Shown here piece after piece: positions 1-6,841 of a stretch of 43,469 nt of DNA (position 1 is the first letter of the stretch; each line of letters starts with the position of its first letter). Below the pieces are notes generated by a model that worked only from the letters and a program-made list of their open reading frames with translations, did not search any database and was not told the origin of the DNA. The stretch covers positions 1 to 43,469 of the forward strand of contig NZ_JABSNM010000029.1 of the NCBI RefSeq assembly GCF_013294065.1. The letters are read 5' to 3'. The stretch comes from Sphaerotilus uruguayifluvii (GTDB lineage: Bacteria > Pseudomonadota > Gammaproteobacteria > Burkholderiales > Burkholderiaceae_C). The position numbers and the translations under genes are program-made.

Positions 1-91
1 AGCTCGTGACCATGCTCAACGCCATGGTCAAAACCAACAAACCTTGGGACACATCGCTTCACGGCGCTTGACTCGAAAGACGGTTACTCAG
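1..91 (+). mobile_element. Right end of an IS110-like insertion sequence (partial, cut by window start)
   Basis: Positions 1-91 match the reverse complement of 43375-43465 base for base, so the window begins and ends in two copies of the same element in inverted orientation. The copy here contains the last 22 transposase codons plus stop (3-71) and about 20 bases of non-coding end. Identity stops exactly after the CTCAG at 87-91, which marks the element or shared target edge. A CT dinucleotide, the usual core of IS110-type recombination, lies at 87-88. The very short non-coding tail after the transposase suggests the IS110 rather than the IS1111 subgroup, but this is inference. Confidence 0.75.
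3..71 (+). CDS. IS110-family transposase, C-terminal fragment
   Basis: Reading from position 3 gives 22 residues ending NKPWDTSLHGA and a TGA stop; the 5' part lies outside the window. The pattern K-L-x-T-M-L-N-A-M-V-K-x-x-x-P-W (its first K seen only in the copy at the other end) is the conserved tail of IS110-type DEDD transposases. The gene points into the window and ends 17 bases before the stop codon of the convergent nifT. The family assignment rests on this short tail only. Confidence 0.65.
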   Translation, partial: LVTMLNAMVKTNKPWDTSLHGA

Positions 92-300
92 TCGCTGCCG
101 ACCTTGCGGGCCTCGACGGTGATCGGCAGCCGGGTGTCGGCGGCCATCTCGGGCAGCGACAGCAGCCAGCCGTTGGCCAGCGTGACGGTGCCGCCCCACA
201 GGTCCGGCTTCTCCTGCGCCACCACCGGCTCCTCCAGGTCCTTCTTGGGCACGTAGACCGAGAGCACGCCGGCGGCGTTGCGACGCATCATGACTTTCAT
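88..300 (-). CDS. nifT: NifT/FixU family protein
   Basis: A 70-residue protein of the NifT/FixU family, small proteins of unknown biochemical role carried in many nif operons. Visible family features are the start MKVMMRRN, the motif VYVPKKDLEEPVV, the LWGG segment, and LPITVEAR near the end. It is the last gene of the nifB operon, 34 bases after nifS. The stop codon (88-90) lies inside the sequence shared with the other IS copy, so the insertion element abuts or supplies the stop. The C-terminus KVGSD* looks close to the natural length, so little or nothing seems lost. Confidence 0.9.
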   Translation of the reverse strand: MKVMMRRNAAGVLSVYVPKKDLEEPVVAQEKPDLWGGTVTLANGWLLSLPEMAADTRLPITVEARKVGSD

Positions 301-334
301 GGGAGGGGCCTTTCTGCTTGGGTGTTCGTGGGGG

Positions 335-1522
335 TCAGGCGGCCTGCGCCAGTGCGGGGCTGTCCTCGAGCATCAGCGGGTGCACGACGCGCGCGGCGGC
401 CTCGACGGTGCGGCGGATCTGCGCCGGCGTGGTGTCGCGGCCGAGCGAGAAGCGCACGCCGGCGCGCGCCTGCGCCGCGCTGCAGCCCATGGCCAGCAGC
501 ACATGCGAGGGCTGCGTGCCGCTGGCGGTGCAGGCTGCGCCCGAGGCGGCGACGATGCCGGCGCGCTCGAGCCGGCCCAGCACCCGTTCGCTGTCGATCT
601 CGTGGAAGCGCACGCACAGCGTGTTGGGCAGGCGCTCCGCGCCTTCGCCCAGCACCGCCAGTCCGGGCGGCAGCACCGCGCGCAGCCCGTCCTCGAGCGC
701 CTTGCGCAGGCGTGTCATGCGCGCCAGGTCCTCGTCCAGCGTGCGCGCGGCGAGGTCGCAGGCGGCGGCGAAGCCGGCGATGCCCGGCAGGTTCTCGGTG
801 CCGCCGCGGCGGTGGCGCTCCTGGCGGCCCGCCAGCAGCGCCGGCAGCGCCAGGCCCTTGCGCACCAGCAGCGCGCCGATGCCCTTCGGGCCGTGCAGCT
901 TGTGGGCGGACACGCTCATCAGGTCGGCGCCGCTGCGGCCGAAGTGCAGCCGCGCCTTGCCGGCGAGCTGGGTCGCGTCGACATGCAGCCGCGCGCCCGC
1001 GGCGCGGACCCGCGCGGCGACCGCCTCGACCGGCATGACGACGCCGGTCTCGTTGTTGGCGCCCATCACGCTGACCAGCGCGACATCGCCCTGCGCGAGC
1101 CGGCGATCGAGGTCGGCCAGGTCGAGCCGCCCGTGCGCGTCGACCGCGATGCGCTCGACCGGCACGCCCTCGCCGGCGAGGCGGTCGGCCAGCGCGAGCA
1201 GCCCCGGGTGCTCGACCGCCGACACCAGCAGCCGCCGGCGTGCACCGGCGCTCTCCGCGCGGGCCAGCGCCAGCGCGCCGAGGATCGCCTGGTGGTTGGC
1301 CTCGGTCGCGCCGCTGGTGAAGACCAGCTCGGCGCCCTGGCAGCCGAGAAAGGAGGCGATGCGGGTGCGCGCGTCGGCCAGCAGCCGGCGCGCCGTCTGG
1401 CCCGGCTCGTGGGTGGACGAGGGGTTGGCCCAGGCGCGCTGCAGCGCGTCGAGCATCTCGTCGACGACTTCGGGCGCCGGCGCGGTCGTGGCGTTGTGGT
1501 CGAGGTAGACGATGTCGTTCAT
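335..1522 (-). CDS. nifS: Cysteine desulfurase NifS
   Basis: A pyridoxal-phosphate enzyme of 395 residues that takes sulfur from L-cysteine for nitrogenase Fe-S clusters. Seen: the N-terminal MNDIVYLDHNATT motif, the PLP lysine in SVSAHKLHGPKG, and the catalytic cysteine in the loop ASGAACTASGTQPSH. This is the NifS (class I) type with its long loop. The start at 1522 is chosen because it begins at the conserved MNDIVYLDHN and its ATG overlaps the stop of the preceding gene (ATGA), implying translational coupling. No nifU is present beside it, which is unusual since nifU and nifS are normally adjacent. Confidence 0.97.
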   Translation of the reverse strand: MNDIVYLDHNATTAPAPEVVDEMLDALQRAWANPSSTHEPGQTARRLLADARTRIASFLGCQGAELVFTSGATEANHQAILGALALARAESAGARRRLLVSAVEHPGLLALADRLAGEGVPVERIAVDAHGRLDLADLDRRLAQGDVALVSVMGANNETGVVMPVEAVAARVRAAGARLHVDATQLAGKARLHFGRSGADLMSVSAHKLHGPKGIGALLVRKGLALPALLAGRQERHRRGGTENLPGIAGFAAACDLAARTLDEDLARMTRLRKALEDGLRAVLPPGLAVLGEGAERLPNTLCVRFHEIDSERVLGRLERAGIVAASGAACTASGTQPSHVLLAMGCSAAQARAGVRFSLGRDTTPAQIRRTVEAAARVVHPLMLEDSPALAQAA

Positions 1523-1911
1523 GTCCAGAACTCCCGCGAGCTGTCCTCGCAGAGCAGGGTCAGGGCCTCGGGCAGCGTCAGGCCCTCGGAATGCAGCGTC
1601 CACAGCGCGCAGCGGTGGTCGCGCCGGTGCAGTCGCCAGCGCCCGCGGCCGTCCGGCTCGGGCTCCAGCCAGGCGATGTCGATCTCGCCGCCGTCGCGGT
1701 CGACGTTGCGCGAGCAGTTCGGGCTGACGACGCGCCAGCCCGCGCCCTCGGGTCCGGGCTCGACGCGGGGCTGCACGTAGCGGTAGCGGCTGCGCCGGGG
1801 CAGGGCGCGCTCGATGCGCCGCCGGTCCAGGTCGACGACCGCCCCGGAGCCGGCGTGGCCCGCCGGCGGCCCGGAGCGGCCGCCGCGTCCCGCAGCCGCC
1901 CGCGCGTTCAT
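1519..1911 (-). CDS. Conserved nif-operon protein of unknown function
   Basis: A 130-residue protein between nifZ and nifS, which I do not recognise with certainty. The N-terminal 20 residues are low-complexity (Gly/Ala/Arg). The body has the order RYRYVQPRV, WRVVSPNCSRNVD, EIDIAWLEP, WRLHRRDHRCALW and a C-terminal LPEALTLLCEDSSREFW. The charged, tryptophan-rich body and tight packing suggest a small cytoplasmic partner of Fe-S assembly. Both ends overlap neighbours by ATGA (with nifZ upstream, nifS downstream), so synthesis is probably coupled. It may belong to a DUF family seen in other nif clusters; I cannot name it. Confidence 0.75.
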   Translation of the reverse strand: MNARAAAGRGGRSGPPAGHAGSGAVVDLDRRRIERALPRRSRYRYVQPRVEPGPEGAGWRVVSPNCSRNVDRDGGEIDIAWLEPEPDGRGRWRLHRRDHRCALWTLHSEGLTLPEALTLLCEDSSREFWT

Positions 1912-2207
1912 CGTGCGCCGTCCTCGCCGACCGGCTCGGGCTCGGGGGCCGGCGCCGGCAGCGGCTGGTCGGACGGCACGATCTCCTCCTCGAGGCAGCC
2001 CAGCACGCACAGGCCGAAGTCGACCATGTACAGCGGCAGGTTGGCCTCGGCGTGGTGGCCGATCTGGACGATCTCGCCGGGGCCGCCGGCGGCGATCAGC
2101 AGCTGGTCCTCGTCGATGTCGGGCAGGCTGCCGTCGTTGTACAGGTCGACGGCGGCGCGCACCTCCAGGCCCCAGGGGTACTTCGGCTGGCGCGGTTCGA
2201 TCAGCAT
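1908..2207 (-). CDS. nifZ: NifZ family protein (second, shorter copy)
   Basis: A 99-residue protein. The body matches the NifZ domain: VDLYNDGSLPD, GPGEIVQIGHHAE, a tyrosine/valine strand LYMVDFG and the GCLEEEIV segment. NifZ helps mature the P-cluster in the second half of the MoFe protein. The C-terminal 20 residues are a Pro/Glu-rich tail. It follows another NifZ-domain gene in the same operon and overlaps the next gene by ATGA. Family membership is secure from motifs, but whether the two copies have separate roles is unknown. Confidence 0.88.
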   Translation of the reverse strand: MLIEPRQPKYPWGLEVRAAVDLYNDGSLPDIDEDQLLIAAGGPGEIVQIGHHAEANLPLYMVDFGLCVLGCLEEEIVPSDQPLPAPAPEPEPVGEDGAR

Positions 2208-2247
2208 GGCGTCGGGTCCTCGTGGCGGGGGTGGGGGATGGATGCGG

Positions 2248-2583
2248 TCAGCGCAGGTCGTGGAGGGCCTGCGCGCGCTCGCCGAGCTGCGCGAGCACCT
2301 CCTCGGGCAGGTGGTCGAGCGTGCACAGCTCCTTGGCGCGCATGCCGACGCGGTGGCCGGAATCGACGAACTCGACCGCGTAGATGTAGAACTGCTGCAG
2401 GAAGGTGCCGATCGAGCGCACGTAGCCGATCTCGCCCTTGTTCACCAGCACCTCGCCGATGTCGCGGCCGTTGTAGGTGCCGTCGTTGCGGATCACGCTG
2501 CGGCTGATGACGCGCTCGCCCATCGCGAAGCGCGGGGGCAGGGCGATCTCGACGGTGTCGTCGTCACGGGCGATGTCGACCAT
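2248..2583 (-). CDS. nifZ: NifZ family protein (first copy)
   Basis: An 111-residue NifZ-domain protein, implicated by family in P-cluster maturation of NifDK. The recognisable run includes FAMGERVISRSVIRNDGTY, GEVLVNKGEIGYV, and GTFLQQFYIYAVEFV, followed by the VGMRAKEL strand. It starts 20 bases inside the end of the LRV protein gene, in a different frame, which implies coupled translation. It is more typical of NifZ than the shorter downstream copy and probably carries the classical function. Confidence 0.92.
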   Translation of the reverse strand: MVDIARDDDTVEIALPPRFAMGERVISRSVIRNDGTYNGRDIGEVLVNKGEIGYVRSIGTFLQQFYIYAVEFVDSGHRVGMRAKELCTLDHLPEEVLAQLGERAQALHDLR

Positions 2584-3409
2584 CTCGGCCTCCTTCGATC
2601 GGGATCAGGGTCAGGGGCGCCGGCGTCGGCAGGGCGCGGGCGGCGCGCAGCTCGGCCAGGCGTTCGGTCGCGCGTTCGCGCACCTCGGATTCGGCGTCGT
2701 CCTGCAGCCGCTCCAGCAGCGCGGGCGACTCGGCGCGCGCGGCCGCGGTCCAGCGCACCAGCCAGTCCTCGTCGGTGGCCGGCACGGTCAGCAGGGCCGC
2801 GGGCAGGCGCTCGGCGACGTGGCGGCGCACCTCGGGCGCGCCGTCCTCGACCATGCGCCACAGCGCCGGCATCGGCACGCGCGAGGCCACCTCCAGGCGC
2901 ACCTGCAGGTCGATGTCGTCGATCAGCAGCGGCAGCAGCGCCTCGGGCAGGCGGCGCGCGACGATGCGGCGCACCTCGTAGTCCGGGTCGCGCAGCATCG
3001 AGCCGAGCTGGCTCTCGTCCAGGCGCTGCGCCACGCGGATGCGCACCTCGCGGTGCGGATCCGCGCGCAGCCGCTCGAGCAGGCGCTGCGGCACGCGCAG
3101 CGCCACCTGCAGCCGCACCGTCTCGTCCGGGTCGTCGAGCAGCGCCGGCAGCCGGAAGACGTCGGTGTGGCGCGCGGCGATCGCGCGCACCTCGAAGTAG
3201 GGATGGTCCAGATGCTGCGCGGCGAGCTCGCGGTGCTCGCGGAAGAAGCGGTCGATGCGGCGCGCGTAGGCGTCCTGCATGCACGAGCGGCCCGGCTCGC
3301 AGCCACCGGCCGCGTGCAGCGCGGCATGTGCGCAGGCGGCGCAGTCGAGCGGCCGCCCCTCCCAGTCGCGCACCGGGATGTCGTGCCATCCGGGCGCGGT
3401 CGCGTTCAT
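2564..3409 (-). CDS. 4Fe-4S leucine-rich-repeat-variant (LRV) protein
   Basis: A 281-residue protein resembling the Azotobacter LRV protein, which has an N-terminal 4Fe-4S domain and a right-handed superhelix of helical repeats. Seen: a cysteine cluster near residues 22-43 (DCAACAH ... GGCEPGRSCMQDAY) followed by about eight repeats of roughly 24 residues with the pattern DP-x-x-x-VR-x-x-VA-x-RLP. The start at 3409 gives the cysteine domain close to the N-terminus and overlaps the previous gene's stop (ATGA). A Fe-S scaffold or adaptor role in the nif operon is inferred; the function of this family is not established. Confidence 0.88.
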   Translation of the reverse strand: MNATAPGWHDIPVRDWEGRPLDCAACAHAALHAAGGCEPGRSCMQDAYARRIDRFFREHRELAAQHLDHPYFEVRAIAARHTDVFRLPALLDDPDETVRLQVALRVPQRLLERLRADPHREVRIRVAQRLDESQLGSMLRDPDYEVRRIVARRLPEALLPLLIDDIDLQVRLEVASRVPMPALWRMVEDGAPEVRRHVAERLPAALLTVPATDEDWLVRWTAAARAESPALLERLQDDAESEVRERATERLAELRAARALPTPAPLTLIPIEGGRDGRHRP

Positions 3410-3921
3410 GCGTCGTCCTCCGGGTCGCCGACCAGCGCGCGCACCCGCACCGTCTCGAGCACCCGGCCGCCGACGCGGTCGTCCGGATCGAGCGCCTGCA
3501 GCAGCGCCAGCGCGTCGCGGGCCTCGACCGGGTCGTCCAGGCGCAGGCTCAGGTAGGCATAGCCCTTGAGCGCGAAGAGGTAGAAGCGCGTGCGCGCATT
3601 GGCCATCGCGTCGGGCAGGGGCTGCGGCGCCACCTGGCGCCACACCGACGGCAGTCCCAGCGCCTCGGCCCCGACCGCCAGCGCCCGGCGCGCGACATCC
3701 CGCGCGGCGGCCAGCCGGTGGCCGTAGAAATGGTGGCGGTAGAAGGCGATCAGCACCGCCGGATGGCCCGGCGCCAGCGCCTGGGCGGTCATCAGGCGCG
3801 CCATCGCCAGCACCGCGTCGCTGCTGCGCAGCGCGCCGGCCTCGGCCAGGGCCTTCTCGGCTGCCGGCGGCAGGCCGGCGCCGAGCACCGCGTCGTCGAA
3901 GTCGATTCCGGTCGGGTCCAT
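3406..3921 (-). CDS. TPR-like helical protein of the nifB operon
   Basis: A 171-residue protein not recognised by name. It looks all-helical. Segments such as SDAVLAMARLMTAQALAPGH, ARTRFYLFALKGYAYLSLR and EARDALALLQALDPDDRVGG have the spacing of tetratricopeptide repeats (small residues followed by a D/P turn). A conserved core HFYGHRLAAARDVARRAL sits in the middle. It lies 22 bases after iscA and overlaps the LRV gene by four bases. Because both it and its partner are repeat scaffolds, a protein-protein adaptor role in cluster assembly is a reasonable guess only. Confidence 0.75.
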   Translation of the reverse strand: MDPTGIDFDDAVLGAGLPPAAEKALAEAGALRSSDAVLAMARLMTAQALAPGHPAVLIAFYRHHFYGHRLAAARDVARRALAVGAEALGLPSVWRQVAPQPLPDAMANARTRFYLFALKGYAYLSLRLDDPVEARDALALLQALDPDDRVGGRVLETVRVRALVGDPEDDA

Positions 3922-3943
3922 GGCCGGGGTCCGGGGCGGGCCG

Positions 3944-4336
3944 TCAGCCGCGCACGATGCGCCGGATCGAGTCCAGCGTGACGCCGCTCTCGGCGGGCAT
4001 CGCGCTGGCGTCGCCGGAGCTGGAGCAGGCGCACGGCGCCTGGCCCGGGTTGGTGAAGGTCAGGCCGCTCTTGGTCGGCGAGTCGACGAAGTCGACGACG
4101 ATGCCGTCGAGCACCAGCCGGCTCTCGGCCGGCAGGAAGACCCGCGTGCCGGCGAGCGAGATCTCCGCGTCGCCGGCGCGCGGGGCCGGCTCGATGGTGA
4201 ACTCGCTGCTGTAGCCCGAGCAGCCGCCCGGCGTGACCGTCAGGCGCATGCCTCCGGTCGGGTGGTCCGAGAAGCGCACCATGCGGCGGATGAACTTCTC
4301 CGCGGCCGGCAGCACGGTGACGTTGGGCAGGATCAT
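3944..4336 (-). CDS. iscA: IscA/HesB-type iron-sulfur carrier, nif-specific
   Basis: A 130-residue A-type carrier that would receive and pass on Fe-S clusters for nitrogenase. The three conserved cysteines of the family are present: Cys39 in GGCSGYSSEF, and Cys102 and Cys104 in APCACSSS (CAC in place of the common CGC). The start at MILPNVTV (4336) is chosen because it lies after a GGGAG ribosome site and begins right at the family core; a 13-residue longer reading is possible. It lies 16 bases after fdxN. The C-terminal 25 residues past the CAC motif are a variable extension. Confidence 0.92.
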   Translation of the reverse strand: MILPNVTVLPAAEKFIRRMVRFSDHPTGGMRLTVTPGGCSGYSSEFTIEPAPRAGDAEISLAGTRVFLPAESRLVLDGIVVDFVDSPTKSGLTFTNPGQAPCACSSSGDASAMPAESGVTLDSIRRIVRG

Positions 4337-4352
4337 GTCGGGCTCCCGGGGC

Positions 4353-4547
4353 TCAGGCCTGCACGATGCAGCCATCGACCGGACAGACCGCGACGCACTG
4401 CGGCGAGTCGAACTGGCCTTCGCACTCGGTGCACTTCTTCGGGTCGATCTTGAAGGTGCCGCCCTTCTCGCTGATGGCGACGTTCGGGCATTCGGCCTCG
4501 CAGGCGGAGCAGCCGGTGCAGGTGGAAGCGATGATCTTCAGGGCCAT
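4353..4547 (-). CDS. fdxN: FdxN-type 2[4Fe-4S] ferredoxin
   Basis: A 64-residue bacterial-type ferredoxin. Cysteines 10, 13, 16 and 20 form the first C-x2-C-x2-C-x3-C motif, and cysteines 39, 42, 51 and 55 form the second with the C-x2-C-x8-C-x3-C spacing typical of FdxN. In other diazotrophs FdxN gives electrons to NifB for NifB-cofactor synthesis. It lies directly after nifB (56-base gap) with a GGAG ribosome site, which fits that partnership. Confidence 0.96.
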   Translation of the reverse strand: MALKIIASTCTGCSACEAECPNVAISEKGGTFKIDPKKCTECEGQFDSPQCVAVCPVDGCIVQA

Positions 4548-4603
4548 GGTGATCTCCTGGGCTGGATGGGCTGGGCAGGGAAAAGCGTGAGGGAAGGTGT
4601 CGC

Positions 4604-6190
4604 TCAGGCGACGGCCTGGCCGCCGGTGAAGGCGCCCTGGCGGATGCGCGCGTCGCCGCGCTCGTGGTGCTGGAGGGCACCGCTGGCCACGCGCTCGCAG
4701 TAGTCGGCGAACCACTGCAGCGCGGCCTTCTCGATGAACTCGTGGGCGTACTGGTCGACCGGCTCGATGCCCGCGGCCTTGAGCTCGTCGCGCGGGCAGG
4801 CGCCGATCTTCGACACCAGCACCGCGTGGCAGTCGTTGATCGCGCTGACGATCGAGGGCAGCTGCTCGTCCTCGCCGTAGCCGCCCTGGCAGTACAGGTC
4901 CACGCGGCGGTGGCCGACGAAGAGCGCCTGCTTGCGGTCCACCTCGAAGATCTGGAACTCGGTGGCGTGGCCGAAGTGCTGGTTGACGCGGCCGTGGCCT
5001 TCGGTGGCGACCGCCACCAGGACCTTCAGCTCCTCGGTGCCGGCCAGCAGGCTGGCGTCGAAGGCGTTCGACAGCGCATTGACCTTGGCCTGGTGCTGGG
5101 CCTGGCGCTCCTCCTCCACCTTCTCCTGGTAGGCGCGGCGCTTGTCCAGGTCGTAGTGGATGTCCATCGCCTCGATCTTGTCGAGCGTGAACTCTTCCGA
5201 GCGGTCCTCGCCCAGCAGGCCGACGGCGTCGGCGCGGCACTGGCGGCAGTGGCGCATCAGGTTGGCGCCGCCCATGCAGGCGTCCTGCACGGCCTTGAGC
5301 TCCTGGGCGGTCGGCCCGCGCTGGCCGGTCAGGCCGAACACCGTGCCGTGCTCCGGCTCGGAGATCAGCGGCATGATGTTGTGCAGGAAGGCGCCGCGCT
5401 TCTTCACCTCGCGGTTCACCTCGATCAGGTGCTCGTCGTTGATGCCCGGGATCAGCACCGAGTTGATCTTGGTGAGCACGCCGCGCGCGGTCAGCATCTC
5501 GAGACCCAGCATCTGGCGCTCGTGCAGGATCTTGGCCGCCTCGTAGCCGGTGTAGCGCTTGTGGTCGTAGAAGATCCACGGGTAGATCTTCTCGCCCACG
5601 GCCGGGTCGACCATGTTGATGGTGATCGTGACGTGGTCGATGTTGTACTTGCAGATCTCGTCGACCTGGTCGGGCAGCGCCAGGCCGTTGGTCGACAGGC
5701 ACAGCTTGATGTCGGGCGCCTTCTCGGCCAACTGGCGCATCGTGTCGAAGGTCTTCTTCGGATTGGCCAGGCTGTCGCCGGGGCCGGCGATGCCCAGCAC
5801 CGTCATCTGCGGGATCTCGCTGGCCACCGCCAGCACCTTCTTCACCGCCTGGTCGGGCGTGAGCTTCTGGCTGACCACGCCCGGGCGCGACTCGTTGCTG
5901 CAGTCGTACTTGCGATTGCAGTAGTTGCACTGGATGTTGCAGGCCGGCGCGACCGCGACGTGCATGCGCGCGAAGTGGTGGTGCGCCTCTTCCGAGTAGC
6001 AGGGATGGTTCTTGACCTTGTCCCAGATTTCCTGAGGCATGTCGTCGGGACCGGCGGAGGAGCCGCAGCTCGACTTGCCGGCGCCGCCGGTGGTGCTGCA
6101 GCCGCCGCTGGCGGTCTCGATGACCTCGCTGACGGCCTGGCGGCCCTTGCGGAGGTCGCCGATCGAAACGAACGTCGTGGTGCTGGACAT
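4604..6190 (-). CDS. nifB: FeMo-cofactor biosynthesis radical SAM protein NifB
   Basis: A 528-residue two-domain NifB. It fuses two 4Fe-4S clusters with a carbide from S-adenosylmethionine to make NifB-co, the core of FeMo-cofactor. The radical SAM cysteines are Cys84, Cys88 and Cys91 (ACNIQCNYC); other cluster cysteines are Cys64 ([13 protein letters not shown]) and [13 protein letters not shown] NifX/NafY-like domain follows from about residue 395 ([20 protein letters not shown]). The first 45 residues are Gly/Ser/Cys-rich. A sigma-54 promoter and a NifA site lie upstream, and it heads the minus-strand operon down to nifT. Confidence 0.98.
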   Translation of the reverse strand: MSSTTTFVSIGDLRKGRQAVSEVIETASGGCSTTGGAGKSSCGSSAGPDDMPQEIWDKVKNHPCYSEEAHHHFARMHVAVAPACNIQCNYCNRKYDCSNESRPGVVSQKLTPDQAVKKVLAVASEIPQMTVLGIAGPGDSLANPKKTFDTMRQLAEKAPDIKLCLSTNGLALPDQVDEICKYNIDHVTITINMVDPAVGEKIYPWIFYDHKRYTGYEAAKILHERQMLGLEMLTARGVLTKINSVLIPGINDEHLIEVNREVKKRGAFLHNIMPLISEPEHGTVFGLTGQRGPTAQELKAVQDACMGGANLMRHCRQCRADAVGLLGEDRSEEFTLDKIEAMDIHYDLDKRRAYQEKVEEERQAQHQAKVNALSNAFDASLLAGTEELKVLVAVATEGHGRVNQHFGHATEFQIFEVDRKQALFVGHRRVDLYCQGGYGEDEQLPSIVSAINDCHAVLVSKIGACPRDELKAAGIEPVDQYAHEFIEKAALQWFADYCERVASGALQHHERGDARIRQGAFTGGQAVA

Positions 6191-6231
6191 GGGGAGAGCC
6201 TCGTGACGACGGTGGATGTTGCCGTCGTCAG

Positions 6232-6247
6232 TGCGAGAGCCGTGCCA
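6232..6247 (-). promoter_or_regulatory. Sigma-54 (-24/-12) promoter of nifB
   Basis: On the minus strand the 16 bases read TGGCACGGCTCTCGCA, against the consensus TGGCACG-N4-TTGCA, with one mismatch (TC for TT). It lies about 40 bases before the nifB ATG. A NifA-type site follows 89 bases further upstream, the layout of a NifA-activated nif promoter. Confidence 0.85.
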
Positions 6248-6336
6248 GCTCTTCCCGGCGGGGTCTCCGCCGACTTTTCCTGTTCCGAATCAAGGACTTG
6301 CGGGAAATGTCGCAGCCTGTCGGCGCCGGTGGCGCT

Positions 6337-6352
6337 TGTGCGGATGGCGACA
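6337..6352. promoter_or_regulatory. NifA upstream activator site (TGT-N10-ACA)
   Basis: The sequence reads TGT-GCGGATGGCG-ACA, an exact match to the NifA half-site spacing. It lies 89 bases from the nifB -24 element and 29 bases from a weaker sigma-54-like element facing the divergent gene at 6431, so one site could serve both directions. Confidence 0.7.
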
Positions 6353-6381
6353 TTCCCGACAGCCCGCACGCTCCGTGCGGC

Positions 6382-6397
6382 GCGCACGCGGGTTGCT
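6382..6397 (+). promoter_or_regulatory. Possible sigma-54 promoter of the divergent gene
   Basis: The plus strand reads GCGCACGCGGGTTGCT. The -12 half (TTGCT) is perfect and the -24 half keeps CACG, but the first two bases deviate and break the usual GG. The predicted start near 6408 leaves a leader of about 23 bases containing an AAGGAG ribosome site before the ATG at 6431. The NifA site is 29 bases upstream, close for an enhancer. Confidence 0.35.
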
Positions 6398-6430
6398 TGC
6401 GGCTCTCATCCCGCCCGAAGGAGAACGACC

Positions 6431-6820
6431 ATGTATTCGCGAGCCCTGTTCGACATCATCCATGCCAGCGGAGACGCGGTGCTCAAGCGGCTGGTCGCGC
6501 TGGAGGGCGGCGCCGACGAGCTCTTCGCCAGCCGGCTCACGCTCGCCGAGGTCGAGGCGGGGCTGCGCACCGTCGCGACGACGCTGGCGCATCTGCCGCC
6601 GGTGGTGATGCTGCGCTTGCCGCAGGTGGACTGGGCCGGCTGGGACGCGCTGCTGCGCGCGCTGCCGGCGGGCGTGCCGCAGGAGGCGACGGCGCCGCGG
6701 CAGGCCACGCCGCGCCGCGACGTGATCTGGTACGGCGCCTGCTCGCTGCTGCCGGCCACGCTGGCGCTGCTCGACGAGCTGCGCCGGCGCGAGCCGGACT
6801 GGTTCGAGATCCAGTACTGA
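6431..6820 (+). CDS. Uncharacterised nif-linked protein divergent from nifB
   Basis: A 129-residue protein I do not recognise. It begins MYSRALFDIIHASGDAVLKR after a strong AAGGAGA ribosome site. It appears mostly helical, with a conserved-looking C-terminus (RDVIWYGACSLLPATLALLD and EPDWFEIQY*). There is one cysteine and no signal peptide or membrane segment. It is transcribed away from nifB and shares the intergenic NifA site, then meets the chemoreceptor gene tail to tail (22-base gap). The regulatory setting suggests a nif regulon member; function unknown. Confidence 0.75.
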   Translation: MYSRALFDIIHASGDAVLKRLVALEGGADELFASRLTLAEVEAGLRTVATTLAHLPPVVMLRLPQVDWAGWDALLRALPAGVPQEATAPRQATPRRDVIWYGACSLLPATLALLDELRRREPDWFEIQY

Positions 6821-6841
6821 ACCGGGCGAGGCCGCGGCCGC

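Noticed and set aside
1591-3981. 796-codon plus-strand open frame
   Set aside because: Low-complexity Arg/Ala/Gly composition and antisense to the nifZ, LRV and TPR-like genes; a GC-driven shadow.
4664-6820. Very long open frame on the plus strand across nifB
   Set aside because: Antisense shadow of nifB in high-GC sequence; only its last 130 codons (6431-6820) with their own ribosome site look real.
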